The position numbers were made by a program, and so were the translations under genes. DNA of 64,000 bases from an uncultured Pelagibacteraceae bacterium (GTDB lineage: Bacteria > Pseudomonadota > Alphaproteobacteria > Pelagibacterales > Pelagibacteraceae), in assembly GCA_902611405.1 (NCBI GenBank), contig CACLZL010000004.1, forward strand, positions 43,402-107,401, read 5' to 3'. Below the pieces are notes generated by a model. That model saw nothing but the letters and a program-made list of their open reading frames with translations, did not search any database and was not told where the DNA came from. Below, piece after piece: positions 24,611 to 33,821 of the stretch (position 1 is its first letter; every line of letters begins with the position of its first letter).

Positions 24611-26764
24611 ATGGAGTATTTAAAAAAATATCCAAAATTATTTCAATGGTTATTTTTGTTAATTGTATTTTTTGCTTTATGTTTTGCTATAGATGTTCCC
24701 GAAACTTACAAATTTATAAGAGGTCAAGCAGAATTTGTTAAAGATCCAAACCAAAGTGTTTACTTTTTCCTAGGTAAAGAGGTTAGATATTATGCCTTTG
24801 ATGTATTTTGGAGATTGCCCCCATTACTTGGTTGGTTGCCTATTTGGATAAACGACTCTTTATTTTTCTTAATGAATGAATGGATGCCAATGGAGTTTTG
24901 GAATGAAGATACTCAAGAGTTTAAAACTCGACCGCTGCTCTTACAAGTAAGTAGAAATTTAACTGCATTTATGACCTTTTTAATTGAATTGATTAGAGAG
25001 ATTTTATTAGGTGGTTTAGAAACTATAGTTGCATTTACTAGTTGGGATTTTATAGACGCATATCCGTGGTTAGAGTTACCAGGTCTACCCTGGACTATTG
25101 TCGCTGCTGGAGCAGCAATATTATCTTATAAGTTAAGCGGAAAAGGATTGGCTGTTTTTGCTGGTTTAACAATGATCTATATTTCTATATTTGGACAATG
25201 GAAACCATCAATGCAAACACTTTCATTTATACTTGTTGCAGCTCCTCTCTCATTTATTTTTGGTTTAGGCCTAGGTATTGCAGCATATAAAAGTAAACGT
25301 GTTGAAAAAGCTTTGTACCCAATTCTTTTAGTAATGCAAACCATGCCACAATACGCTGTATTAGTTCCTGCACTAGTTCTTTTTGGAGTTGGTGATCATG
25401 CAGCCGTAATTATTACTATGGTTGTTGCAGTTCCACCAATGATACTACTTACAATTTTAGGCTTAAGAGCCATACCTCCAGAAGTTATTGAAGCAGGACG
25501 AATGAGTGGGTGTACTAATTGGCAACTAATGCTTAAGGTATTAATTCCTACAGCGAGACGAGATATTTTAATTGGAGTTAACCAAGTTATTATGGTTTGT
25601 TTTTCAATGGCAGTTATATCTGCTTTCATTGGCGCCAAAGGTTTAGGATTTAATTTATTATTAGCTTTGAACCAACTTAATATTGGATTAGCTTTAGAAG
25701 CAGGATTGTGTATTAGTTTAATTGCAATCCTTCTTGATAAAATGTCTTTAGCTTGGGCAAATAAACAAACAGATTATTTTGGTAACCTGACATTTTTCCA
25801 AAGAAATAAAAACGTAATATTTTTTGCAGCTTCATTCCTAATTGGAATAATTCTTGCATATGTTGGGACTTTTATTTTCAAAGGTAGTTTTAATTACTTG
25901 TTTGAAATTCCCCATAACAAAGGAATATCAACAGCAGATTTTTGGAATAAAGGGGTTGATTGGATTTTTGATACTTTCTTCGTGTATATTAAAGCATTCA
26001 ATACATGGTTAATTCAAGATGTGCTTCAGCCGATGAGAGCTTTATATTTAAGAATGCCTGCAGTTGCTACATTGGTACTAGCAGTTGGTGCAGGATATTT
26101 AATTGGGGGAATTCGATCAGCATTAGTTGTTGCTGCTTTGACTTTATTTATAGCATTAAGCCCATGGTGGGATAGAGCGTTAGTTACATTATATATGGCA
26201 ACTTTTGGAGTAGTTATTTCTTGTTTAATAGGATTTACAGTTGGAACATTATGTTTTCAAAATAAAAAATCTGCAGCGTTTATGTTGGGTGTTTGTGATA
26301 TATTTCAAACATTCCCATCATTTGTATATCTAATTCCTGTAATGATGCTTTTTGGAATTACAGATACTTCTGTATTAATTGCGGTAATTGTTTATGCCAC
26401 AATTCCTGCAACAAGGTATACAATTGAAGGTTTGAGAAGTGTTCCTGTCGGCTTACATGAAGCCGCAACAATGTCTGGCGTAAATAAATTTCAAAGATTA
26501 ACAAAAATTGAGTTTCCATTAGCATTCCCACACATGATGCTTGGTCTAAATCAAACAATCGTTTTTGCTTTATTTATGGTGATAATAGGAGCATTTATTG
26601 GAACAGAGGATCTGGGTCAGTATATTTTAAAAGCGCTTTCAGATAAAAATGGAGCAGGAATCGGTTTAACTTTAGGTATCTGTGTTGCATTTATAGGTTT
26701 AATTTTTGATAACTTAATAAGAACTTGGGTTGGAAAAAGAAAAAAACATCTTGGCATAGATTAG
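24611..26764 (+). CDS. tmoV: Fused two-domain ABC permease (ProW/TmoV-like)
   Basis: A 717-residue inner-membrane protein containing two permease domains in tandem. Each has an ATPase-contacting EAA-type loop: first EVIEAGRMSGCTNWQLMLKV (about residue 290), second GLHEAATMSGVNKFQRLTKI (about residue 616). Both domains carry the LGLG/IGAF.G and LNQ motifs of the betaine permease family (VIMVCFSMAVISAFIGAKG; TIVFALFMVIIGAFIGTED). Single-domain ProW is about 300-350 residues, so this is a covalent dimer. It would transport the ligand of the binding protein at 21556. The next gene follows after 4 bp. Confidence 0.9.
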   Translation: MEYLKKYPKLFQWLFLLIVFFALCFAIDVPETYKFIRGQAEFVKDPNQSVYFFLGKEVRYYAFDVFWRLPPLLGWLPIWINDSLFFLMNEWMPMEFWNEDTQEFKTRPLLLQVSRNLTAFMTFLIELIREILLGGLETIVAFTSWDFIDAYPWLELPGLPWTIVAAGAAILSYKLSGKGLAVFAGLTMIYISIFGQWKPSMQTLSFILVAAPLSFIFGLGLGIAAYKSKRVEKALYPILLVMQTMPQYAVLVPALVLFGVGDHAAVIITMVVAVPPMILLTILGLRAIPPEVIEAGRMSGCTNWQLMLKVLIPTARRDILIGVNQVIMVCFSMAVISAFIGAKGLGFNLLLALNQLNIGLALEAGLCISLIAILLDKMSLAWANKQTDYFGNLTFFQRNKNVIFFAASFLIGIILAYVGTFIFKGSFNYLFEIPHNKGISTADFWNKGVDWIFDTFFVYIKAFNTWLIQDVLQPMRALYLRMPAVATLVLAVGAGYLIGGIRSALVVAALTLFIALSPWWDRALVTLYMATFGVVISCLIGFTVGTLCFQNKKSAAFMLGVCDIFQTFPSFVYLIPVMMLFGITDTSVLIAVIVYATIPATRYTIEGLRSVPVGLHEAATMSGVNKFQRLTKIEFPLAFPHMMLGLNQTIVFALFMVIIGAFIGTEDLGQYILKALSDKNGAGIGLTLGICVAFIGLIFDNLIRTWVGKRKKHLGID

Positions 26765-26768
26765 TATT

Positions 26769-28247
26769 TTGAAAAAATTTATTATCTCGATAGACCAGGG
26801 GACAACTTCCTCGAGGGTAGTGCTTTTTGATACCAAAGGCTATATTCAATTTATATCTCAATACGAATTTAAACAATACTTTCCAAGAAATGGTTGGGTA
26901 GAGCACAATCCAAATGAAATTTGGTCGACAACACTTAAAGCGTTAAAACATGTAATCAAAAAAGCTAAAAGTTTAAAAGGTCATATACTTACAATCGGAA
27001 TTACAAATCAAAGAGAAACTACAATTTTGTGGAATAAAAAAACTGGAAAACCTATTTATAATGCAATTGTTTGGCAAGATAGAAGAACCCAGGAATATTG
27101 TAAATCTCTAAAGAACAAAAATTATGAAAATATTTTTAGAAAAAAAACAGGATTAGTTATAGATCCTTATTTTTCTGCAACTAAAATAAAATGGATTTTA
27201 GATAATGTAAAAGTTTCAACAAAGTTACTAAAAGCAAATAATTTATTGTTTGGTACAGTAGACACCTTTTTAATCTGGAAACTAACTAAAGGTAAACAGC
27301 ATTTAACTGAAGCTACTAATGCAAGCAGAACTATGTTGTTTAATATTAATAACAACAAATGGGATAATCAAATTTTACAGAAATTAAAAATTCCAAAGAA
27401 TATTTTGCCAGAGGTAAAAAATTCTGCAGATAATTTTGGAAAAACAGATAAGAGAGTTACAGGAAAAGAAATACCCATTTCAGCTGTTTTAGGAGATCAA
27501 CAGGCTGCAGCTGTAGGACAAGCTTGTTTTGAAAAAGGATCAATTAAAAGTACTTATGGCACAGGCGCTTTTGTAATAATGAATACTGGGTCAAAAAAAA
27601 TTAACTCAAAAAATAAGTTATTAACCACAATTTGTTATCGATTGAATAATAAGACTACGTATGCTCTTGAAGGATCTATTTTCATAGCTGGAGCGGGAGT
27701 GCAATGGTTAAGAGATAAAATTAAACTAATAAACAATGCTTACGAAACTGAAAAAATAGCCAAATCAACAAAAAGCAACGATGAAGTTTATGTTGTTCCA
27801 GCTTTTAGTGGAATAGGGGCTCCTTACTGGAGACCTGATGCAAGAGGTTTGATTACAGGGCTTACAAGAGATAGTAATTGGAAAACCTTAGTTAGAGCAA
27901 CCTTAGAGTCAATTGCTTATCAAACTAATGACTTATTTTATTCAATGAATAAAGACGGTTTAAAACCTACAATAGTTAAAATTGATGGTGGTATGGTAGC
28001 TAATAATTGGTTTTCACAATTTTTGGCAAATATTATTAATTTAAAAGTAGTTCGACCTAAAATTTTAGAAACAACTGCTCTCGGAGCCGCGCTGTTAGCA
28101 GGTTATCAAATAGGAGAATTTAAATCATTAAATCATATTAAAAATACATGGAGAAAAGATAAGGAATTTGTACCAAAAATTGATAAAAAATTAAGAAATC
28201 ACTTATTGCAAGGTTGGCAGCAAGCAATTAAAAAAACTTTAGCATAA
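26769..28247 (+). CDS. glpK: Glycerol kinase
   Basis: A 492-residue FGGY-family kinase making glycerol 3-phosphate. Signatures: SIDQGTTSSRVVLFD at the N-terminus, TNQRETTILWNKKTGKPIYN, YGTGAFVIMNTG, and the C-terminal LEGSIFIAGAGVQWLRD and TALGAALLAGYQIG. The start is TTG (26769), four bases after the permease stop, because it aligns with the family N-terminus and no upstream ATG is available. The length is standard. The gene is in the transporter operon by spacing, and a GpsA-like gene follows after 5 bp. Confidence 0.94.
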   Translation: MKKFIISIDQGTTSSRVVLFDTKGYIQFISQYEFKQYFPRNGWVEHNPNEIWSTTLKALKHVIKKAKSLKGHILTIGITNQRETTILWNKKTGKPIYNAIVWQDRRTQEYCKSLKNKNYENIFRKKTGLVIDPYFSATKIKWILDNVKVSTKLLKANNLLFGTVDTFLIWKLTKGKQHLTEATNASRTMLFNINNNKWDNQILQKLKIPKNILPEVKNSADNFGKTDKRVTGKEIPISAVLGDQQAAAVGQACFEKGSIKSTYGTGAFVIMNTGSKKINSKNKLLTTICYRLNNKTTYALEGSIFIAGAGVQWLRDKIKLINNAYETEKIAKSTKSNDEVYVVPAFSGIGAPYWRPDARGLITGLTRDSNWKTLVRATLESIAYQTNDLFYSMNKDGLKPTIVKIDGGMVANNWFSQFLANIINLKVVRPKILETTALGAALLAGYQIGEFKSLNHIKNTWRKDKEFVPKIDKKLRNHLLQGWQQAIKKTLA

Positions 28248-28252
28248 TATTT

Positions 28253-29215
28253 ATGAAAAAAGTTTTAATAATTGGAGCAGGGGCAATGGGCGCAGCTTTT
28301 TCTGTTCCCTTAATTGACAATAATCAAAAAGTAACTTTGACTGAACCATATAACTTAAATTTACTAAAAAAATTAAAAAATAAAAAAAAATTTCATCCAG
28401 CTCTAAAAATTAACTTATCAAATAAACTTAATCTTAAGAAATTTAATCCTGAACTTCTAAATAAAAAATGGGACTTAATAGTCGTTGCTGTAAGCTCAGT
28501 TGGTATAGAAATGATCAAAAATAATCTAAAAGATCTTAAACAAAAAACTTCAATACTTGTTTTAACAAAAGGTTTGAAATTTCAAAAAAAAAGTAAAAAA
28601 TTAATTAGTATGTCTGAACAATTAAATTTAAATAAAAAAAATTTGAATATTTCAATATTAAAAGGACCTTGTTTAGCAAAAGAATTAGCCAGGAAGGTAA
28701 AAAGTTATACTGTAATAGCAAATAAAAATATAAATATTGCAAAAAAAATTGGAAAAATGATTTCAACTAAATATTACAAAACAGAATATTCATCAGACGT
28801 AAAAGGTGTTGAGTTTTCCTCTGCTATTAAGAATATTTATTCAATGATAATTGGATCGGGTCAAGGAAATAACACTTCCTCTGCTTTATTCAGAAAAGCT
28901 ATAGATGAAATGAAATATTTAATTAAATTTTTTAGAGGAAAAGAAGAAACAGTTTACGGTTTAGCTGGTATTGGAGATCTTTATGTGAGCGCTGTAGGAG
29001 GCAGAAACAGCAAAATGGGAGAATACTTAGGTAAAGGATTTTCTTTTAGAAATGCTAAAAAGAAATTTATGAGAAATGATACTATTGAAGGAGCTGATTT
29101 AGCCAATGAAATTGCACCCTATATTTTAAGAAAAATTAATAAGAAAAAAATCCCACTAATGATTGCATTATTAAATGCAATTACTAAAAATAAAAAATTA
29201 AAAATAAATTATTAA
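28253..29215 (+). CDS. gpsA: NAD(P)-dependent glycerol-3-phosphate dehydrogenase
   Basis: A 320-residue dehydrogenase. The dinucleotide motif is IIGAGAMGAAFS. Catalytic-region motifs include LKGPCLAKELA, KGVEFSSAIKNIYSMIIG (catalytic Lys) and AGIGDLYVSAVGGRNSKMGEYLGKG. GpsA normally reduces dihydroxyacetone phosphate for lipid synthesis; next to glpK it could run in the oxidative, catabolic direction (inference). It is extremely Lys-rich with long A runs. It converges with tmm, with 4 bp between the stops. Confidence 0.87.
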   Translation: MKKVLIIGAGAMGAAFSVPLIDNNQKVTLTEPYNLNLLKKLKNKKKFHPALKINLSNKLNLKKFNPELLNKKWDLIVVAVSSVGIEMIKNNLKDLKQKTSILVLTKGLKFQKKSKKLISMSEQLNLNKKNLNISILKGPCLAKELARKVKSYTVIANKNINIAKKIGKMISTKYYKTEYSSDVKGVEFSSAIKNIYSMIIGSGQGNNTSSALFRKAIDEMKYLIKFFRGKEETVYGLAGIGDLYVSAVGGRNSKMGEYLGKGFSFRNAKKKFMRNDTIEGADLANEIAPYILRKINKKKIPLMIALLNAITKNKKLKINY

Positions 29216-29219
29216 TTTT

Positions 29220-30551
29220 TTATTTATTTAAAAAAGTTTTCATTGAGTCATCCATCGCTTTTTCCCAAGGTGTGTGATGGATTGGTGCAACAGATCCAGT
29301 TACAGGAGACGAAAACGATTTATTTCTATAAGTTAGAATGTCTTCTACTTTATGATGTTCCCATTCTTTAAAATGTTTTCTAATTAATTCAAAATCTATT
29401 TTTGGATAATCAGACATATCATGAAGCTCTTTAGTATATTCTGTTTGAAAATCAATCATTTGATCAGGATTTTCTAATTTTTCTTCCATTGAAACCCATT
29501 TATTTATGTCTTTATCTATTTCTTCATCACTGGGCATTTTTATTTTCCCCATGATCACATCTCTCGCATACCATCCCTGACAATCAAACATATTAAATGT
29601 GTGAAACTGATCCTGCATGCCTAAATATAAAAGTTTATGATTATCTTGCCACACAACACCTTTGTAAAGTTTTGGTGGATATAATCTGTTATGTGTTTTT
29701 AATTTTAAACTTTCATCTAAAAATGGAAAGTGATGAAGATATCCTGTACAAAGAATAATTACGTCAGCATCTTGCTCTGTTCCATCTTTAAATATTGCTT
29801 TTTTTCCATCTAATCTATCTAAATAATGAACCTCTTTCATGCCTTCTGGCCATTTGAATCCCATTGGGTTATGCCTGTAACCTATAGTTACACTTTTAGC
29901 ACCATACTTATTGCATTGTAGAGCCACATCTTCAGCAGAATAACTGCTTCCTAAAACAATCACATCTTTTCCTTTGAACTCTTCAGCATCTCTAAAATCA
30001 TGTGAGTGCATTATTCTTCCTGGAAAAGAATTCATCCCTTGATATTCAGGAATAAAAGGTACAGAAAAATGACCTGTAGAAACTACTACGTAATCGAATG
30101 TATCATTTAAAATTTTATTATTTACTTTGTCTTGGTAGCTAATTTCAAACTTGTCATTTTTATAAACAGTACTTGTAACTCTTGTATTAAATTTTATTTT
30201 ACTTTTAATGTTTCCTTTACTTACTCTTCCCAAAATATAATCTTGAAGGACTTCTCTTGGAGGAAACGAAGGAATTGGCTTTCCAAAATGTTCATCAAAA
30301 GAATAATCAGCAAATTCTAAACACTCTTTAGGTCCATTAGACCATAAGTATCTATACATACTGTTGGGTACTGGATCTCCATATTGATCTGAACCAGTTC
30401 TCCAGTTGTAGTTCCATAAACCACCCCAACTTTCCTGTTTTTCAAAGCAAACTATTTCAGGAATTTTTTCCCCTTTTTTTTCTAAATGCTCAAATGCTCT
30501 CAAAATTGAAAGACCACATGGTCCTGCACCAATAATTGCAATTTTACTCAT
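29220..30551 (-). CDS. tmm: Trimethylamine monooxygenase (flavin-containing monooxygenase)
   Basis: A 443-residue FAD/NADPH enzyme converting trimethylamine to TMAO. FAD motif IGAGPCGLSILRAFE (residues about 5-19), the FMO-identifying motif FPGRIMHSHDFRD (about 172), NADPH motif VLGSSYSAEDVALQ (about 198) and the ATGY-like CTGYLHHFPFL (about 268). Size and motifs fit bacterial Tmm, and Tdm plus a TMAO-type transporter nearby support it; related FMOs can oxidise other tertiary amines or sulfides. A GGAGAG ribosome site precedes ATG 30551. It is divergent to a TRAP transporter across a 168-bp control region. Confidence 0.9.
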   Translation of the reverse strand: MSKIAIIGAGPCGLSILRAFEHLEKKGEKIPEIVCFEKQESWGGLWNYNWRTGSDQYGDPVPNSMYRYLWSNGPKECLEFADYSFDEHFGKPIPSFPPREVLQDYILGRVSKGNIKSKIKFNTRVTSTVYKNDKFEISYQDKVNNKILNDTFDYVVVSTGHFSVPFIPEYQGMNSFPGRIMHSHDFRDAEEFKGKDVIVLGSSYSAEDVALQCNKYGAKSVTIGYRHNPMGFKWPEGMKEVHYLDRLDGKKAIFKDGTEQDADVIILCTGYLHHFPFLDESLKLKTHNRLYPPKLYKGVVWQDNHKLLYLGMQDQFHTFNMFDCQGWYARDVIMGKIKMPSDEEIDKDINKWVSMEEKLENPDQMIDFQTEYTKELHDMSDYPKIDFELIRKHFKEWEHHKVEDILTYRNKSFSSPVTGSVAPIHHTPWEKAMDDSMKTFLNK

Positions 30552-30608
30552 TGTATTCTCTCCAATTTATAAATATCATTTCCAGATTTAAACAAATAAA
30601 AATATAAA

Positions 30609-30625
30609 TTACAATAAATTAATTT
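30609..30625. repeat. Direct repeat copy 1 in the tmm/TRAP divergent region
   Basis: TTACAATAAATTAATTT occurs here and again exactly 70 bp downstream (30679-30695). It lies in the 168-bp spacer between tmm (leftward) and the TRAP genes (rightward). Seven helical turns between copies would put both sites on one face of DNA, a layout often seen for operators. Confidence 0.55.
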
Positions 30626-30678
30626 TAGATGGCTAAAATCAAAATTTCAAAAATAATGCATTTAGATAAATTCATTGT

Positions 30679-30695
30679 TTACAATAAATTAATTT
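30679..30695. repeat. Direct repeat copy 2 in the tmm/TRAP divergent region
   Basis: Exact second copy of the 17-base element at 30609-30625. It ends 24 bp before the ATG of the TRAP small permease, where a bound protein could block that promoter. Confidence 0.55.
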
Positions 30696-30719
30696 ATGAA
30701 TTATAAATTTTAGAATTTT

Positions 30720-31229
30720 ATGCCAAAAGTAATTTCAGCTTATATAAATATTGTCGATACAATTTGTGAAAAAGTTGGAAGGTTTGTCATGTACTGGGTC
30801 TTCTTTATGATGTTCCTTTTGATATTATCTTTTGTAACCAGAAATATAATAAATTTTCCATTAATGTGGATTATAGAAATGGCACAATTCACTATTACTG
30901 CCTATTATCTTCTTGGTGGTGGCTACTCAATGCTTACTGATGACCATGTAAGAATGGATTTATTTTATGGTAGGCTTTCAAAAAAAGGAAAAGCCAAAAT
31001 GGATATTTTCACAAGTTTTTTTCTTATTTTTTACTTAGTTTTGTTGTTCCTTGGATCAATAACAAGTTTGATTTATACAATTGAAACTAAGCAAAAACTT
31101 TTCACAGCTTGGGCTCCGTATGTTTGGCCAATAAAAACTTTAATGTTAATAGGAATTTTCCTGATGTTACTTCAAGCATTCTCAACTTTGTTTAAAGATA
31201 TTGCCAAAGTTAAAGAGAGGAAGATTTAA
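30720..31229 (+). CDS. dctQ: TRAP transporter small permease (DctQ type)
   Basis: A 169-residue inner-membrane protein with four hydrophobic segments (about residues 20-40, 55-72, 92-113, 134-155). It has the conserved region MWIIEMAQFTITAYYLLGGGYSM followed by VRMDLFYGRLSKKGKAKMD, typical of DctQ. It pairs with the large permease that starts 3 bp later. The substrate is set by the binding protein at 32699, not by this subunit. The ATG is 24 bp after a direct repeat. Confidence 0.88.
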   Translation: MPKVISAYINIVDTICEKVGRFVMYWVFFMMFLLILSFVTRNIINFPLMWIIEMAQFTITAYYLLGGGYSMLTDDHVRMDLFYGRLSKKGKAKMDIFTSFFLIFYLVLLFLGSITSLIYTIETKQKLFTAWAPYVWPIKTLMLIGIFLMLLQAFSTLFKDIAKVKERKI

Positions 31230-31232
31230 TTT

Positions 31233-32570
31233 ATGTTAGCACAATATTTAAGTTATGAGTTCATAGCTTTGTTCATGTTTATAACGATGTTAGCGATGAT
31301 GTTTACAGGACAACGAGTCTTTGGTGCTATCGGATTTGTTGCAGCCGCCTCAGCACTTTTAATTTGGGGTGAGGGGTCAATGGAAATGCCCTATACAGCT
31401 ACTTGGAAACTTTTTAAATGGTATCCAATGTTAACTTTACCTTTGTTTATATACATGGGTTTTATGATTTCGGAGTCTGGAATTGCTAATGATCTCTATA
31501 AAATGTTTCATGTACTATTTGGAGGTTTAAAAGGAGGTTTAGCTATTGGAACAATGTTTATGATGGTAGCTATTTCAGCGATGAATGGTTTAAGTGTTGC
31601 AGGAATGGCAATCGGAGCAACTATAGCTTTGCCTGAAATGTTAAAAAGAAATTATGATAAAAGAATGATTACAGGTGTTGTACAGGCTGGAAGTTCACTT
31701 GGTATTTTAATTCCTCCAAGTGTTGTAATGGTTTTGTATGGAATGATTGCTCGTCAACCAGTAAGTAAACTATGGATGGCTGGAATTTTACCAGGTTTGT
31801 TAATGGCCTCATTATTTTTAATTTATATTTATGTAAGATGTAAACTCCAACCAGAACTTGGTCCTCCTTTAAAAAAAGAGGATAGAGAAGTTAGCACTCT
31901 AGAAAAAATAAGATTACTTAAAGCTGGAATAATTCCTTTTTTAATTTTTTTCTTTATGACAGGGCTATTTTTGATGGGAATAGCCAGTTTAGTTGAGTGT
32001 TCAGCAGTTGGAGCGTTCTTAGCGACTCTAGCAGCTATTTACAAAAGAAGATTCAATAAACAAGTTTTAGAAAATACTCTTAAAAAGACTTTAGGAGTAT
32101 CGTGTATGTTTATGTGGATTATTTTAGCAGCTTTGACTTTTGGAGCTGTATTTGATGGTTTAGGTGCTGGTAGAGCAATTGAAACTTTATTTATAGAGAG
32201 ATGGAATTTAACACCATGGGGCGTATTAATAATGATGCAGCTTTCATATATCTTGATGGGAATGTTTTTGGATGATACAGCTATGTTAGTAATAGTTGCG
32301 CCACTGTATGTTCCTTTAATTATTTCATTAGGTTTTGATCCAATCTGGTACGGTGTTCTTTATACTATAACCTGTCAGATTGCTTACATGACACCACCAT
32401 TCGGATATAATTTGTTTTTAATGAGAGCTATGGCTCCTAAAGAAATTAGTTTACAAGATATTTATAGATCTATAATTCCTTTTGTGCTCATTATGGTAAT
32501 CGGATTAGCAATTGTTATGGCTTTTCCAGAAATTGCAACTTATTTACCAGAAAAATATTTATCCAGATAA
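31233..32570 (+). CDS. dctM: TRAP transporter large permease (DctM type)
   Basis: A 445-residue membrane protein with about 12 hydrophobic segments, the sodium-driven channel of TRAP systems. Family motifs: PLFIYMGFMISESGIANDLYKM, AISAMNGLSVAGMAIGAT, SSLGILIPPSVVMVLYGMIA and a C-terminal MFLDDTAMLVIVAPLY / YMTPPFGYNLFLM. The length is normal. It is followed by a 128-bp gap before the binding-protein gene; that gap is AT-rich with weak A/T hairpins and may hold a separate promoter. Confidence 0.9.
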   Translation: MLAQYLSYEFIALFMFITMLAMMFTGQRVFGAIGFVAAASALLIWGEGSMEMPYTATWKLFKWYPMLTLPLFIYMGFMISESGIANDLYKMFHVLFGGLKGGLAIGTMFMMVAISAMNGLSVAGMAIGATIALPEMLKRNYDKRMITGVVQAGSSLGILIPPSVVMVLYGMIARQPVSKLWMAGILPGLLMASLFLIYIYVRCKLQPELGPPLKKEDREVSTLEKIRLLKAGIIPFLIFFFMTGLFLMGIASLVECSAVGAFLATLAAIYKRRFNKQVLENTLKKTLGVSCMFMWIILAALTFGAVFDGLGAGRAIETLFIERWNLTPWGVLIMMQLSYILMGMFLDDTAMLVIVAPLYVPLIISLGFDPIWYGVLYTITCQIAYMTPPFGYNLFLMRAMAPKEISLQDIYRSIIPFVLIMVIGLAIVMAFPEIATYLPEKYLSR

Positions 32571-32698
32571 TTCAACTTCAAGTTTAAAATATTTTTTTAT
32601 AAATGAAATTTTCTCAAAATATTTCATATTATTCAGTTTAATAAAATTTGTAATTATAATATTATTTTTTAATAATTTATAAAACGAGAGGAGACCAA

Positions 32699-33775
32699 GT
32701 GAAAAAAGATAAGAAAATAATAACGAATAAAAGACGTTCGTTCATTAAAAAAGCAGGTTTACTAACGTTGGGTGCAGCAGGAGCTACTGCAGTTAAAGCT
32801 CCATATGCTTACTCTGCATCAAATCCAATCAAATGGAGATTACAGACTTATTCAGGAGCTCCACTTGGTGCACACGTTATCAAACCTCAAATTGAAGCTT
32901 TTAATAAAGCTGCGTACGGTGAAATGGAAATTGAACTATATTATGCAGATCAACTTGTTCCAACTGATGAATTATTTAGAGCAATGCAGGCTGGAACTAT
33001 TGATGCTGTCCAAAGTGATGATGCAACGATGGGTTCACCAGTAGATATTCAAGTTTTTGGTGGATATTTTCCGTTTGCAACAAGATACAGTTTAGATGTT
33101 CCATCTTTATTTAAATATTATGGTTTAAATGAAATCTGGGACGAAGCTTACAGCGAGGTAAAAGGAGTTCAATGGTTAAGTACGAGTGCATGGGATCCTT
33201 GTCATTTATTTACTGTAAATAAAAAAATTACAAAATTATCTGACATGAAGGGTTTACGTGTATTTGGTGTGCCAACTGCAGGTAAATTCTTAGCGAGATA
33301 TGGATTAATCCCAGTAATTGTGCCTTGGGATGATGTTGAAGTAGCTATGCAAACTGGAGAATTAGATGGTGTTTGTTGGTGTGGATTTACAGAAGCCTAT
33401 GAAGTGGGTTGGGCTGATATTTGTAAGTATGCGTTAACTAACTCAGTGACAGGTGCATGGTTTGGATCATATTTTGCTAACCAAAAAAGTTGGGATAAAT
33501 TAAGTCCAAAACTTCAAGCTCTTTACAGAATGTCAATTAACGACTCTCACTACTATAGACAAGTATGGTATTGGGGTGGTGAAGCTGATTTACGTGTTAA
33601 TGGTAAAAAAATGGAGCTAACAAGTCTTCCAGCTAATGAATGGAGCCAAGTAGTTAAGGACTCTGAACAATTCTGGGATGAAACTTCTAAGATTAGTCCA
33701 AGAGCTAAAAAAGTTGTTGATGCATTTAAATTATATGCAGCAACAATGGAAAAAGCCGGATATCCTTACAGATAA
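32699..33775 (+). CDS. dctP: TRAP transporter solute-binding protein (Tat-type signal)
   Basis: A 358-residue periplasmic binding protein. The N-terminus carries a twin-arginine signal (NKRRSFIKKAGLLTLGAAG) with cleavage near AYSA. The DctP domain has the conserved SDMKGLRVFGVPTAGKFLARYG segment, whose Arg normally contacts a carboxylate, and Trp residues (GVCWCGFTEAYEVGWADI) that resemble the TakP-like 2-oxoacid group. The start is GTG 32699 after the ribosome site GAGAGGAGA. A carboxylate ligand is likely; its identity is unknown. The following genes encode alcohol/aldehyde dehydrogenases on the opposite strand. Confidence 0.87.
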   Translation: MKKDKKIITNKRRSFIKKAGLLTLGAAGATAVKAPYAYSASNPIKWRLQTYSGAPLGAHVIKPQIEAFNKAAYGEMEIELYYADQLVPTDELFRAMQAGTIDAVQSDDATMGSPVDIQVFGGYFPFATRYSLDVPSLFKYYGLNEIWDEAYSEVKGVQWLSTSAWDPCHLFTVNKKITKLSDMKGLRVFGVPTAGKFLARYGLIPVIVPWDDVEVAMQTGELDGVCWCGFTEAYEVGWADICKYALTNSVTGAWFGSYFANQKSWDKLSPKLQALYRMSINDSHYYRQVWYWGGEADLRVNGKKMELTSLPANEWSQVVKDSEQFWDETSKISPRAKKVVDAFKLYAATMEKAGYPYR

Positions 33776-33785
33776 AATTAATATT

Positions 33786-33814
33786 TAGGCGCCTTTAATA
33801 ATTAAAGGCGCCTA
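33786..33814. terminator. Bidirectional hairpin between the TRAP and SDR genes
   Basis: A perfect 13-bp stem (33786-33798 with 33802-33814; core AGGCGCCTTTAA) encloses a 3-base loop. It lies between two convergent genes. There is no long T run on either side, but A/T-rich flanks are present and the GC core stands out. Probably terminates the TRAP operon and the leftward SDR/ALDH unit. Confidence 0.75.
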
Positions 33815-33821
33815 GTTAAAA

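Noticed and set aside
32571..32698. AT-only hairpins between the TRAP large permease and binding-protein genes as terminator or riboswitch
   Set aside because: The pairings consist of A/T runs expected by chance in this composition, without a T-tract or conserved core.
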